A stretch of 64,000 nt of DNA from Methylomicrobium sp. wino1 (GCF_003932755.1 NZ_CP024202.1:558001-622000), one strand, 5' to 3'; positions 7,776-16,829 are shown, counted from the first letter of the stretch. Notes: generated from the letters alone by a model not told the origin. Made by a program: numbers and translations.

Positions 7776-8066
7776 ATGATTCCGACGAACAGAACTGCAA
7801 CACACCCAGGTACGATATTACTTAAAGAGTTTCTTGAGCCTCTTGAGATTACCCAAAAAGCCCTGGCTATTCATTTAGGTATATCCGTTCAACGCGTTAA
7901 TGAGATTGTACGTGGTAAACGTGGTATTACGCCAGATACTGCCTGGCTACTTTCTGAAGCTTTCAATACGTCCCCTGAATTTTGGCTTAATCTGCAATCG
8001 ACTCATGATCTGTCGGCTCATAGACCTGAGTATCATGTCGAGTCTTTGGTTGCTGCGGGCATATAG
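7776..8066 (+). CDS. higA: Cassette 6b: HigA-type antitoxin
   Basis: A 96-residue HTH protein. HPGTILLKEFLEPLEITQKALA, the helix-turn-helix around ISVQRVNEIVRGKRGITPDTAWLLSEAF and FWLNLQSTHDL are diagnostic of HigA. It neutralises HigB and should repress its own operon. It starts 14 bases after higB. The stop codon overlaps the attC at 8061. Confidence 0.9.
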   Translation: MIPTNRTATHPGTILLKEFLEPLEITQKALAIHLGISVQRVNEIVRGKRGITPDTAWLLSEAFNTSPEFWLNLQSTHDLSAHRPEYHVESLVAAGI

Positions 8067-8125
8067 CAATGGCTCCAATGTAAGTCGCCGCTCCGCTCCG
8101 ACTCCATTGAGTCCGAGCGTTAAGT
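8061..8125 (+). other. attC site of cassette 6
   Basis: ATATAGC begins the site (one base off the RYYYAAC form) and GTTAAGT ends it (65 bp). TCCAATGTAAGTCG pairs with CGACTCCATTGAG around CCGCTCCGCTC. Confidence 0.75.
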
Positions 8126-8149
8126 AACTTTGGGTAAATTGGAGTTCAA

Positions 8150-8518
8150 ATGAAATTTGGAAATACAACGCCAATATTAAGAAGCTTTGATGAAATAAAA
8201 GCTAAAGAATTCTATCTGGATTTTTTAGAGTTCAATTTAGATTGGGAGCATAGATTTGAGGAAGGTCTACCACTTTATATGCAGATTTCAAAAGGTGACT
8301 GCGTTATTCATATATCTGAACATCATGGAGACTGCAGCCCTGGTGCGGCTCTTCGAATTCAGGTAAGTAATCTAGAGCAGTATCATGAGCTTTTACTTGG
8401 TAAAAACTATAAATACGCTAGGCCTGGCGTACAAGAAATGCCGTGGGGCAGCAAAGATATGTCGATTGCTGACCCATTTGGTAATCGGCTTACATTTACA
8501 AGTTCAGTCAGCACTTAA
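8150..8518 (+). CDS. Cassette 7: VOC/glyoxalase-superfamily protein
   Basis: A 122-residue protein of the vicinal-oxygen-chelate fold: the first beta-alpha unit with FDEIKAKEFYLDFLEFNLDWE, a middle segment HISEHHGDCSPGAALRIQV, and the closing motif MSIADPFGNRLTF. This resembles bleomycin-binding and glyoxalase-like proteins frequent in integron cassettes. Candidate metal ligands are His in HISEHHGD and Glu/Asp near the end. The substrate cannot be told. It is the last cassette with a recognisable attC. Confidence 0.75.
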   Translation: MKFGNTTPILRSFDEIKAKEFYLDFLEFNLDWEHRFEEGLPLYMQISKGDCVIHISEHHGDCSPGAALRIQVSNLEQYHELLLGKNYKYARPGVQEMPWGSKDMSIADPFGNRLTFTSSVST

Positions 8519-8572
8519 CAAGCGCTTACAGAGTAACGCGGTTTTGCCGCGCACCTGAAGCAAACGTTATGC
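8513..8572 (+). other. attC site of cassette 7 (end of array)
   Basis: ACTTAAC matches RYYYAAC exactly and GTTATGC closes it (60 bp). AACGCGGTTTTGCCGCGC forms the inner arm. No further attC is seen to the right; a leftward oxidoreductase follows. Confidence 0.8.
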
Positions 8573-8666
8573 AGTCAATCTGAATCGCTATGCATACAAG
8601 AGTGGTCAAGTTACTTTTTATCGCAGAAGCACCACACTTCCGACCGGATAACGTTTGCTTATCGAC

Positions 8667-9929
8667 CTACAAAGCGCTCGGCTGTAAAGAATCGCTACGC
8701 CAATATTCAGACAAGTCTTTATCAACGAATCGTGCTATGGAAAATTCCTCAATGTCTATCGAATCGGCCGGCATGCGTTTTTCAACGATTAATTCAGCGA
8801 TGATCTCGCCGAAAATCGGCGCATATTTCAAAGCTTGGCCGGCGCCCAAGCAGTGATAGAGATTGCTTACTCGCGTGTCAGACCCCAGAATGAATTTTAG
8901 ATCGGGCGTAATATCGAAAAATGAATGATAGCCTCCGGCATAAACGGGTTTTCCGATTCTTGGAAAACGGCTGATGATTTTGCCGAGATAGTTGTCGAGT
9001 TGCTGATGATTAACATTAAAACTCAACGCGTCGTAAATGACATTGGCACCATCGGGATTCATCGCTGCTCGGCTGAATGAACGGGCAATGTCTTTAGCAT
9101 TGCGCCGTCTCGGTTGGTGCATATGCAAAATACTGCCGCGCCAGCGTCTAAAATAGGCTTGATTGACATAGTCGGCGATAATCGGCATTGATTCCGGAAT
9201 ATCGCTGACACTCACCAAAAAATTAGCCGCGTACACGGGCTCCAATGCCACGGGAATGTGCAAACCGATGCCGGCAAACAATTCCGAACTCCAACCGCCC
9301 GCCGCATTGACCACATGCTTCGCCAGGATTTTTCCCTGGCTGGTGTGTAAGGCGGAAATATCATGTCGAGTATCTTGCTCAAAATCGAAGACCTCGCAAT
9401 GCTCTAAAATGTCGATGTTATTTTTTTGAGCGGCGGTCTGCATTGCATTCAGGATTTGCGGGGAATCTAACTGCAGGACGTCAGGCTCGTAATAGTAAAT
9501 TTCCTCGGGGACGGTTTTAACCGCATTTCGAGTGAGTTCGGTCACATCTTGATGAGAAATCATCGTAAAGTCGATGCTTTCTTTTTGCATTGCTTGCTCT
9601 AAGTCCATCCAATTTTTTGAGGACTTTCCGGAATGACTCTCGGCGATCCAAATAGCCCCTGACTGTTCAAAAGGGATATCGACACCCCAAATCGGTTGCA
9701 GATTTTTCCAATACTGCGTGGCTATTTTGGCCATCCTTGCCGCCATTGGCGACGCATTGGCGGAGCGGACAATCGCGCTATGGCGGGAACTCAAACCCGC
9801 ACCTAATACTTTTTTCTCTACAATAGCCACCTTTTCTGCTTTGTTGCCGAGCTTGCGCCTTATCGAAAAAGCACAGGCAGCGCCCAGACAACCGCCGCCG
9901 ATCACAACCGTATGGTACTTTTTACTCAT
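8667..9929 (-). CDS. FAD-dependent oxidoreductase of the DAO family
   Basis: 420 residues with an N-terminal dinucleotide-binding motif (VVIGGGCLGAACAF, about 8-21) and an internal GxGLSSRHSA turn. The end contains SNLYHCLGAGQALKYAP, typical of the D-amino-acid-oxidase / sarcosine-oxidase / glycerol-3-phosphate-dehydrogenase superfamily. It would oxidise an amine or hydroxy acid; the substrate is not evident. I chose the start at 9929 because GGAGAAGG lies just upstream, in preference to the ATG at 9962. It lies 72 bp downstream of the SDR gene on the same strand, so co-transcription is likely. Confidence 0.75.
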   Translation of the reverse strand: MSKKYHTVVIGGGCLGAACAFSIRRKLGNKAEKVAIVEKKVLGAGLSSRHSAIVRSANASPMAARMAKIATQYWKNLQPIWGVDIPFEQSGAIWIAESHSGKSSKNWMDLEQAMQKESIDFTMISHQDVTELTRNAVKTVPEEIYYYEPDVLQLDSPQILNAMQTAAQKNNIDILEHCEVFDFEQDTRHDISALHTSQGKILAKHVVNAAGGWSSELFAGIGLHIPVALEPVYAANFLVSVSDIPESMPIIADYVNQAYFRRWRGSILHMHQPRRRNAKDIARSFSRAAMNPDGANVIYDALSFNVNHQQLDNYLGKIISRFPRIGKPVYAGGYHSFFDITPDLKFILGSDTRVSNLYHCLGAGQALKYAPIFGEIIAELIVEKRMPADSIDIEEFSIARFVDKDLSEYWRSDSLQPSAL

Positions 9930-10001
9930 GACCGCCTTCTCCTTTTCCAAAAAGTGAACCAATGAACCAGCAAACGTAAGGCTGAGGCGAATTGCAAACG
10001 A

Positions 10002-10682
10002 CTAAGTCCTGACTGCCGATATTCCACCGTCGACACGCATAATTTGACCGGTAATCCAACCGGCTTTGTCGGACAATAAAAACAACGCCATCTGAGCGAT
10101 GTCCTCGGCTTCACCGATGCGATTCAGCGCATGGCGCGCGGCGGCGGCCTGTTTTTTACTGTCTTCGCGTATCAAACGTTCGGCTAACGGGGTGTTGGTC
10201 AACGACGGAGCAATCGCATTGACGCGTATCTTCGGAGCCCATTCCGCAGCCAAGGAGCGGGTCAAACCTTCCACCGCGCCTTTAGCGGCTGCGACTGTGG
10301 CATGGTATGTAAAACCGGTATTCACCGCTACGGTGCTGAAAAGCACGACCGAGGCCGTATCCGCCGCTTGAAGATTACGCTGATAATGCTGCAAGCAGCG
10401 CACTGCACCCAGCAGATTGAGTTCCAAATCCTGCCGAAACTGATCGAGTTTGATCGTTGCGAAGGGTTTTAAGTTGATACTGCCGGGGCAATAAACCAAG
10501 CCGGCCAAGGGCTCGTCCAAAGCCGGTAAGGGGTCGGTTAAGACATCGCAGTTAAAATGTTCCGACAAACCCGGTTCTGCGTCTGAACGACTGATGGAAT
10601 AAGTTTGGAATTGCCCCTGAGCCAAGCGGGTAAGAGCCGCGCCGATACCACTGCTAGCACCTATGATCAGAATTTTACGCAT
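10002..10682 (-). CDS. SDR-family oxidoreductase lacking the usual catalytic Tyr
   Basis: 226 residues. The NAD(P)-binding GASSGIG (8-14), LVYCPGSINLKP, LNLLGAV and the ending WITGQIMRVDGG are classical short-chain dehydrogenase features. Where the YxxxK motif is expected the sequence reads YHATVAAAKGAVEGL: the Lys is present, but the position four residues before it is Val, and Tyr lies four residues further upstream. Either the active site is rearranged or the protein is a non-canonical SDR. It is followed by the DAO-family gene, so both may act on one substrate. Confidence 0.75.
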   Translation of the reverse strand: MRKILIIGASSGIGAALTRLAQGQFQTYSISRSDAEPGLSEHFNCDVLTDPLPALDEPLAGLVYCPGSINLKPFATIKLDQFRQDLELNLLGAVRCLQHYQRNLQAADTASVVLFSTVAVNTGFTYHATVAAAKGAVEGLTRSLAAEWAPKIRVNAIAPSLTNTPLAERLIREDSKKQAAAARHALNRIGEAEDIAQMALFLLSDKAGWITGQIMRVDGGISAVRT

Positions 10683-11083
10683 GGTCCGTCCTCAATGGTA
10701 AATCAACCAAAAAATCAGTTGGAGCGCTTGGGATACCTTCGTACCCTGCCCTTCCGCTGCACTCAGGAGAGTCTTGTTGAAGCATGAGCCAATTCCAAGC
10801 GCCACCCATTTTTTTAGGATCAATGCATGTACCGAGCGGTGAACAGGAGTTTAATGAGATTTCCGGGATGCGCCCTGGCGAACGATTGTTAAACCTTCAG
10901 CCTCGCTCAACAAAAGGTTACCGTGCTAATGATGTTAGTCAATCGCGAGTATTGACAATTTAGCGAAGATCGACGGTGCAATATCGTCGTAGAGGAATTG
11001 GCATCCTATCCTGCTTTCGGAGAACGGCGGTAGTACAGCAAGCGAATCTACTCCATGGCAAGGTGTCATTCTACTCGGCTGGA
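10683..11083. other. 400-bp region without a supported gene
   Basis: An open frame of 59 codons at 10784-10963 begins MSQFQAPPIF and has a weak AGGAGAG upstream. I recognise no family and do not call it a gene. The remainder shows no repeats of the families seen elsewhere. Confidence 0.4.
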
Positions 11084-11717
11084 TCAGGAAATGCCGTTGG
11101 CCTTTAAAAAATGCTCGGCCTGCAGAACGATGTTTCGTTTGGTTTCGTCATCGAAGCGGTCTAGATTACGGTAAGCCATCGCCATTCGGAAATTTTTTTG
11201 AGTTTCTGTTCGTTGACGATCAAAAAATACCAATACAAGAATGTGAAAGGACAGGCATCGGCGCCCAGTTTCAATTTTTCTTGGTAGCGGCATCCTGAAT
11301 AATAATCGGACATCCGATCAATATAAGCGCCGGAGGCCGCATAGGGTTTCGACGCGAAAATACCGCCGTCCGCATACAGAGCCATGCCGTGCGTGTTAGG
11401 CAATTCGACCCTCGGCATAAACGCTCAAATACCATTCTTCTACATAGACCGGCGAGATACCGGCCAACAACGCGAAATTGCCGGTAATCATCAATCGTTG
11501 AATATGATGGGCATAGGCGAAACGTAGGGTTGACGTTATGCATTCGCGCAAACAACGCAAATCGGTATCGTACGCTTTTTTGTTTGTGATGCTTGACATA
11601 GGTCGTTTCATCTTGGACCTCCGTCATCAGCACGACATCGGAGAAGCGATCGATATCGCTCAGTGCGCCAATTGATCGACTAAGCTGATCGCCTAAAACA
11701 AGTCTGAGCGTGTTCAA
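11084..11717 (-). pseudogene. Cryptochrome/photolyase-related protein, decayed
   Basis: Fragments of a deoxyribodipyrimidine photolyase-related protein (COG3046 type, normally about 500 residues) are spread over three frames. The N-terminus MNTLRLVLGDQLS...DVVLMTEVQDETTYVKHHKQK is followed by a large deletion. The C-terminal parts are LRECITSTLRFAYAHHIQRLMITGNFALL and YVEEWYLSVYA; LPNTHGMALYADGGIFASKPYAASG and SDYYSGCRY; and MAMAYRNLDRFDDETKRNIVLQAEHFL. At least three frameshifts are needed to join them, so no functional protein is made. Confidence 0.8.
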
Positions 11718-12169
11718 CGAATTAAATCATATTCTTTGCTAGTCAAATTTCGGTGCCGAGGTGCCCTTCAATGGACGCCGTCCCAGCCCTAAATTATCTA
11801 AGATAGTGAGTCATAGCCAATGGGCTATGGAATTTAGGTGCTGGATGTTGCATTTATGAGTTGAATTCGCCTCATTTCGAAAAAATACGTCATCATCGGG
11901 ATTCGATTATAAAACATGCACATCAAGCTTCAATTCAATCATGGCTCAAACTATAGGAACGAAGGCGCGTTCTTAATTTACTCCCATTTGTGAACGAATA
12001 ATCGTCTAACAATCTGAACGGTATAGTTACTCATCTGCTTTTAATCCACTTCACCCAACTATCACTCAATTAATTATTGTATAATCATTAAGTTACAATA
12101 ATTACTTAATATAAATCCGCAAAGCCCCTATTTGACACAGCCTATTATGAAAATCATTAGCTAATCGAC
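11718..12169. other. 450-bp AT-rich upstream region with a family D repeat
   Basis: A family D repeat (GCCAATGGGCTATGGAATTTAGGTGCTGG, 11816-11844) lies here, and GGTGCCGAGGTGCC with GGACGCCGTC just upstream resembles family E. The final 150 bp are strongly AT-rich and presumably hold the promoter of the nuclease gene; I see no clear -35/-10 pair. Confidence 0.5.
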
Positions 12170-13066
12170 ATGGCAAGAAGAAGACGCAAGAAAAAGCATT
12201 TTTTACTCTTTACATTCGTCACGTTTTTTAGAATCGGTAAAAAATATCCGCGCATTAGCGTACTGACCCTACTCCCTCTGATTGGCGGCTACAGCTATGA
12301 AGTAATGTTGGCTAGGCCGGACATGGCTTACCAAGGAGTCCCGCAAACTCAAGTCTGGTATCAGCCGCTGACTTGGTCGAGGGTATTTCGCAATGATGGA
12401 TTCATGGTCGGATACTCGGACATTCGTGGCAATCCGCTCTGGGTAATCTATCAAGTCACCGCGATTAAAAACAATGCGACACCTCATAAAAGGCCGCAAA
12501 CATTCAGCACCGATTGGCGCAGCCTGACGCGTATCAGCCATCAAGACTATACCCGGAGCGGTTTCGACCGAGGCCACATGGCGCCTAACTATGCCATCAG
12601 CAGACTTTACGGCAAACCAGCACAGTTGGATACGTTTTTGATGACCAACATTACCCCTCAAAGACCCAATTTAAATCAAAAAATTTGGCAACGATTGGAA
12701 GCCGTTGAAGTCGACTACTTTACCAAATTACATCGGCGCGTCTGGGTGATAACCGGCCCTGTATTTTCGAATCCTTTGAATCGATTGAAGAGCAGCTGGA
12801 AAGTGGAAATACCGGATGCTTTTTATAAAATTTATGCTACAAAAAACCATACCGGCATTAAAATATTGGCCTTCCTGGTTCCGCAAACGGTGCGAGGCAA
12901 TGAGCCTTTGACCGAGTTCATCGTCTCCGTGGATACTATCGAAGAATTAACCGGCTTGGACTTTTTTCATGAGTTGGACGACCCATTGGAGGATAAATTA
13001 GAGGCAGCCATCAATCCGAAACCCTGGAAATTAAATCCGGTCGCTCGTTTACCGTCACGTTATTAA
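12170..13066 (+). CDS. Membrane-anchored DNA/RNA non-specific endonuclease (NucA type)
   Basis: 298 residues. A very basic start (MARRRRKKKH) and one hydrophobic segment (about 11-47) anchor the protein, so the nuclease domain should face the periplasm. The catalytic motif DRGHMAP (Asp133-Pro139, with the general-base His136) is intact. TNITPQRPNLNQKIW supplies the Asn metal ligand region, and VWVITGPVF follows. These enzymes degrade nucleic acids with Mg2+. No immunity protein is seen next to it. Some relatives serve in nutrient scavenging or DNA uptake. Confidence 0.85.
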   Translation: MARRRRKKKHFLLFTFVTFFRIGKKYPRISVLTLLPLIGGYSYEVMLARPDMAYQGVPQTQVWYQPLTWSRVFRNDGFMVGYSDIRGNPLWVIYQVTAIKNNATPHKRPQTFSTDWRSLTRISHQDYTRSGFDRGHMAPNYAISRLYGKPAQLDTFLMTNITPQRPNLNQKIWQRLEAVEVDYFTKLHRRVWVITGPVFSNPLNRLKSSWKVEIPDAFYKIYATKNHTGIKILAFLVPQTVRGNEPLTEFIVSVDTIEELTGLDFFHELDDPLEDKLEAAINPKPWKLNPVARLPSRY

Positions 13067-13277
13067 GAATTTGGTCATAAATAAACCCATCGCAGATCAA
13101 AATTAGGCGCCGAAGTAGACGAAAGTCTTATACAAATGCACAGCATCTTATTGAATTAACCTCTTATTCATTATGATCTTCATGGTGAAAAGCTTTTTAT
13201 AAGATTAAAGTTTGCTATCTCAACGATCAAAAAAGCGCTATAGTCAGGCTTACCCACTCTGACTTCAGGAGACACTC

Positions 13278-13721
13278 ATGACAAACACAGAAATCGATAA
13301 CGACGCCGTGATCAAAGTGCTGAATAACATTCTGGAAGCGGAACTGGCAGGCGTGGTTCGTTATACGCATTATGCCTTGATGGTTGTCGGCTACAACCGA
13401 ATCCCCATCGTTTCTTGGATGCGCGGTCAAGCGAATGAATCGTTACTCCATGCCAACGAAGCCGGCGAAATGATTACCCATTTGGGAGGTCATCCCTCTT
13501 TGGGAATCGGTCCGTTACTGGAAACGCACCGTCACGATATCGGAGCCATTCTCCGGGAATCGTTGGATCATGAAGCATCGGCATTGGCCGAATATCATCG
13601 CTTATTGGAGTTGGTCGACGGCCGTAGCGTGTTGCTCGAAGAATATGCGCGCCGAATGATCGCTCAAGAGGAAATACATTTGGGCGAGGTGCGAAAAATG
13701 CTCAGTAAACCAGGCGAATAG
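13278..13721 (+). CDS. Bacterioferritin/Dps-like ferritin-fold protein
   Basis: 147 residues forming a four-helix bundle. The iron-binding residues can be read as Glu in LEAELAGVVRYTHY, Glu and His in NESLLHANEAGEMI, and Glu in YARRMIAQEEIHLGEV. This matches bacterioferritin-like proteins (ferritin-like superfamily), which store iron or detoxify peroxide. A good Shine-Dalgarno (CAGGAGA) lies before the ATG. fumC follows after 32 bp, so the two may be co-transcribed. Confidence 0.8.
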   Translation: MTNTEIDNDAVIKVLNNILEAELAGVVRYTHYALMVVGYNRIPIVSWMRGQANESLLHANEAGEMITHLGGHPSLGIGPLLETHRHDIGAILRESLDHEASALAEYHRLLELVDGRSVLLEEYARRMIAQEEIHLGEVRKMLSKPGE

Positions 13722-13753
13722 CCCACCACTATTAGCGCATTTGCATAATAACC

Positions 13754-15157
13754 ATGACAATCGGAAGTTCGGACGGGCGAATTGAAAGCGACGCACTGGG
13801 TTCCATTGATGTTCCCGCCGAAAAATACTGGGGAGCGCAAACGCAACGTTCCCTGCGCTATTTCGCGATTGGCGATGAGCGATTACCGCGCCCGCTCATC
13901 CGTGCGCTCGGTATCGTCAAACGCTGTGCGGCCTTAAGCAATATCGCCCAAAACAGGCTCGATGAAAAACTCGGCCGCGCGATAGTCGATGCGTCACAGG
14001 AGGTCATCGACGGCGCACTGGATGAACACTTCCCGCTGGTGATCTGGCAAACCGGCTCCGGCACGCAATCCAATATGAATGCCAACGAAGTCATTGCTAA
14101 CCGGGTCAACGAGCGCCTGGGCGGCGGGCTCGGCTCTAAGTCGCCGGCGCACCCCAACGATCACTGCAACCTCAGCCAGTCTTCGAACGATGTCTTTCCC
14201 AGCGCGATGCATATTGCTGCGGTCGAACAACTCCATTGCCTACTGATCCCGTCATTGCAGCGCTTGCAAAAAACGCTGTTCGATAAATCTCAGGCATGGG
14301 CCGACATCATCAAGATCGGACGCACGCATCTGCAAGATGCGACGCCGCTGTCATTGGGCCAGGAGTTTTCCGGTTACGCGGCACAAGTACAACTCAGCAT
14401 CGAACGGCTACAAGACAGTTTCAAACGCCTGTATCCTCTCGCGCAGGGGGGTACCGCAGTCGGAACGGGCCTGAACTCGAGTCCCGGTTTTGCCGAACTA
14501 TTCGCCAAAGAAGTCGCTAAATTCACCGGGCATCCATTCACATCCGCCGCCAACAAGTTCGAATCGATGGCCGCTCACGACGCACTGGTGGAAGTTTCCG
14601 GCGTATTGAACTGCATCGCGGTCAGTCTCAATAAAATTGCTAACGACATTCGCCTGCTGAGTTCCGGCCCGCGCTCCGGACTCGGTGAACTGATTTTGCC
14701 GGCAAACGAACCCGGCTCGTCGATCATGCCGGGCAAAATCAATCCGACCCAATGCGAGGCATTGACGATGGTTTGCGCACAAGTCATCGGCAATCATACG
14801 ACGGTGACCCTGGCCGGCGCGCAAGGTCAACTGGAACTCAATACCTTCAAGCCGTTGATCATTTATAACGTGCTGCAATCGATTCGCCTTCTCGGTGACG
14901 CGACGCATAGTTTTACCGAGCATTGCGTAGCGGGCATACAACCGAATGCCGAGCGGATAGCCGAGCTGATGGAGCAATCGCTGATGCTGGTCACCGCTCT
15001 GGTTCCGCATATCGGCTACGACAATGCCGCCCAAATTGCCAAAACGGCTTTGCAAAACGGCACGACGCTTCGCGAAGAAGCCATTGCCGGCGGCCTGGTG
15101 AGCACCGAACAGTTCGATGCCATTGTCCGGCCGGAACGGATGATCTCGCCCAAATGA
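13754..15157 (+). CDS. fumC: Class II fumarate hydratase
   Basis: 467 residues, full length for FumC. It interconverts fumarate and malate in the TCA cycle without an iron-sulfur cluster. Key segments are [16 protein letters not shown], the B-site/active-site [31 protein letters not shown], and the superfamily signature [11 protein letters not shown] with its catalytic serine region. FumC is often induced under iron limitation or oxidative stress, which fits its position behind a ferritin-like gene. Confidence 0.95.
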   Translation: MTIGSSDGRIESDALGSIDVPAEKYWGAQTQRSLRYFAIGDERLPRPLIRALGIVKRCAALSNIAQNRLDEKLGRAIVDASQEVIDGALDEHFPLVIWQTGSGTQSNMNANEVIANRVNERLGGGLGSKSPAHPNDHCNLSQSSNDVFPSAMHIAAVEQLHCLLIPSLQRLQKTLFDKSQAWADIIKIGRTHLQDATPLSLGQEFSGYAAQVQLSIERLQDSFKRLYPLAQGGTAVGTGLNSSPGFAELFAKEVAKFTGHPFTSAANKFESMAAHDALVEVSGVLNCIAVSLNKIANDIRLLSSGPRSGLGELILPANEPGSSIMPGKINPTQCEALTMVCAQVIGNHTTVTLAGAQGQLELNTFKPLIIYNVLQSIRLLGDATHSFTEHCVAGIQPNAERIAELMEQSLMLVTALVPHIGYDNAAQIAKTALQNGTTLREEAIAGGLVSTEQFDAIVRPERMISPK

Positions 15158-15196
15158 TCCATCCTTTTTATATCGATAACAAGCGGGAGAAAAATC

Positions 15197-15631
15197 ATGC
15201 ACGTGAGCTATGAACAAGCAGAGAAAGCGATTGCCGCAGCCGTCGTAGAGGCCACTAAAATCGGCACCCAAATGTGTATCGCCGTGGTCGATTCCGGTGC
15301 CGACTTAAAAGCGTTTACCCGAATGAACGGCGCCTGGGTCGGCAGCATCGACATTGCCATTAAAAAAGCAAAGACCGCTTGCTTCTTCGGCATGAACACC
15401 GGTCAAATCGGCCAGCTATCGCAGCCTGGCGGACCGCTTTACGGAATCGAACACTCCAACGACGGCTTGATCACCTTTCCAGGCGGCGTCCCGATTGTCG
15501 ATGAAGACGGTGTTTTGATCGGCGCGATCGGCGTCAGTGGCAGTTCGGTGGAGAACGATCATCAGGTCGCCAAAGCCGGCGTCGATGTGATCGGCCTCGC
15601 CGATTTACCGTCGCATCCTTGGCGGACCTGA
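15197..15631 (+). CDS. GlcG/HbpS-family heme-binding-like protein (DUF336)
   Basis: 144 residues. [22 protein letters not shown], the [12 protein letters not shown] segment, [22 protein letters not shown] and a final [12 protein letters not shown] are the hallmarks of the GlcG/HbpS family. The members bind heme or cobalamin-like ligands or serve as accessory proteins, and the exact role here is unknown. It starts 39 bp after fumC and is followed by the rubredoxin-MBL gene after 37 bp, so 13278-16818 looks like one rightward unit. Confidence 0.8.
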   Translation: MHVSYEQAEKAIAAAVVEATKIGTQMCIAVVDSGADLKAFTRMNGAWVGSIDIAIKKAKTACFFGMNTGQIGQLSQPGGPLYGIEHSNDGLITFPGGVPIVDEDGVLIGAIGVSGSSVENDHQVAKAGVDVIGLADLPSHPWRT

Positions 15632-15668
15632 ACCCCATCGATCGTAAAAAGTTCTAGCAGAGTATTCC

Positions 15669-16403
15669 ATGCCTAACGAACCAAAACTATTTGACGACAC
15701 GCCGCAATGGGTTTGCCTAGAATGCGGTTACAACATGATCGGCGAGATGCCCGATGTATGTCCGTTTTGCGGAGCCCGGCATGATCATTTTCTGCCGTGG
15801 AACGAGGCCGAAAAAACTTATCGAGTGACCTCACGACCGGTCAACGACTGCATCGACCAATTGCTTTCGATGCCGAAATTGGGCCTCGAACATGCGGCCT
15901 ATCGAATCGAAACCGAGCAAGGCGCGGTCTGGATCGATTCGCCCTCGGCTTTCAATCGGGACTTAGCGCCGGTGCAAACCATCTTATTCACGCATCATCA
16001 TTTCATGGGCGCGTCGAATCAGTACCGAAAGCTCTGGAATGCCGAAGTACGCTTGCACGACTTGGACGCGCGGCACCCGCTGTCGGCCTCGTTCGCTATC
16101 GACCTGCGCTTTACCGGCAATTATATCGCCTACGACATCGAAGCCTTCCACATCGGCGGGCACACGCCCGGATTTACCCTTTACATTTACCAAAACGTGC
16201 TGTTCGTCTGCGACTATGTGTTTTTGACCGAGTCGGGCATGCGCTTCAATCCGTTCGGGCCTGAGCTGGAAACCCGGACACGAGCCCTGCGCATTTATGA
16301 AGTCGTCAAAGACAGACATTTAGAAACCGTCTGCGGCTATAACTATGTCGCAAACTTTGCAGACTGGCTGTCGCGATTCGAGTCTTTAATGTCTGACGGA
16401 TGA
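15669..16403 (+). CDS. Rubredoxin-like / metallo-beta-lactamase-fold fusion protein
   Basis: 244 residues. Residues 1-40 form a rubredoxin-like knuckle pair, CLEC (16-19) and CPFC (31-34). The rest reads as a metallo-hydrolase fold with FTHHHFMGAS, GGHTPGFTLYI and FVCDYVFL. The canonical HxHxDH motif is degenerate (THHHFMGAS), so metal binding may be altered. Fusions of rubredoxin to MBL-type flavodiiron modules occur in oxygen/NO detoxification, but no flavodoxin domain is present. It overlaps the next gene's region closely (one base between them). Confidence 0.65.
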   Translation: MPNEPKLFDDTPQWVCLECGYNMIGEMPDVCPFCGARHDHFLPWNEAEKTYRVTSRPVNDCIDQLLSMPKLGLEHAAYRIETEQGAVWIDSPSAFNRDLAPVQTILFTHHHFMGASNQYRKLWNAEVRLHDLDARHPLSASFAIDLRFTGNYIAYDIEAFHIGGHTPGFTLYIYQNVLFVCDYVFLTESGMRFNPFGPELETRTRALRIYEVVKDRHLETVCGYNYVANFADWLSRFESLMSDG

Positions 16404-16404
16404 A

Positions 16405-16818
16405 ATGAGGCCGGCAATGCCTGAGAATTACGATCCCACCAAAGAAAACGACCCTCACCCGACGAAACTGGTCGTCTATTACGACGGCGCTTGTCCGAAA
16501 TGCATTCGTGACCGGCGCCAATATGAAAAACTGGCGGGACATCATGGAAAAGACGTTTATTGGTTCGATATCACCGGCCAAGAAAGCCGCTTGCACGAAT
16601 TGGGCATCGACCCACAAAAAGCCTTAATGGAGTTGCATGTCAGCGATGCCGAGGGGCGGGTGAATTCGGAACTCGATGCCTACATTCTATTGATGAACAA
16701 AGTCCCTTTGTTGAAGCCTCTGGCTTGGTTGATCAGCTTGCCGCTGATTCGGCCATTTTTGGCCAATCTGTATCATCGGCAAGTCAATCGCCGATTGCAA
16801 AAAAGAGGCTTGCTTTAG
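16405..16818 (+). CDS. DCC-family thiol-disulfide oxidoreductase-like protein (DUF393)
   Basis: 137 residues with the DUF393 signature YYDGACPKCIRDRRQYE (a CxxC in a thioredoxin-like setting), then DVYWFDITG and a C-terminal hydrophobic segment PLAWLISLPLIRPFLANLYHR. An inner ATG (16417) is an alternative start. A second, broken copy of this gene together with flanking sequence lies at 19301-19713, showing a segmental duplication. Confidence 0.75.
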   Translation: MRPAMPENYDPTKENDPHPTKLVVYYDGACPKCIRDRRQYEKLAGHHGKDVYWFDITGQESRLHELGIDPQKALMELHVSDAEGRVNSELDAYILLMNKVPLLKPLAWLISLPLIRPFLANLYHRQVNRRLQKRGLL

Positions 16819-16829
16819 CTTCGATAGAT

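Larger units (their letters stand above)
2590..8572. mobile_element. Decayed chromosomal integron: broken integrase plus cassette array
   Basis: A leftward truncated tyrosine integrase is followed, on the other side of its start, by small rightward genes. Each gene is closed by a short imperfect inverted repeat that starts RYYYAAC-like and ends GTTRRRY-like (attC sites at 3495, 6397, 6692, 7345, 8061 and 8513). Genes are one or two per unit, mostly without their own promoters, and function as toxin-antitoxin pairs or small unknown proteins. This is the classical organisation of sedentary chromosomal integrons. The integrase has lost its catalytic half, and an IS and a small inverted-repeat element interrupt the array, so the array is probably frozen unless an integrase exists elsewhere. 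Confidence 0.8.

Noticed and set aside
2590-8572. Prophage or genomic island with phage integrase
   Set aside because: No phage structural or tRNA attachment site is seen. The repeated attC-like sites explain the layout better.
8590-8856. 88-residue open frame after the last attC, a possible extra cassette
   Set aside because: Its second half is antisense to the DAO-family gene, no attC follows it and no family resemblance was seen.
14498-15271. 257-residue open frame antisense to fumC
   Set aside because: Antisense to a conserved gene, with no family resemblance.
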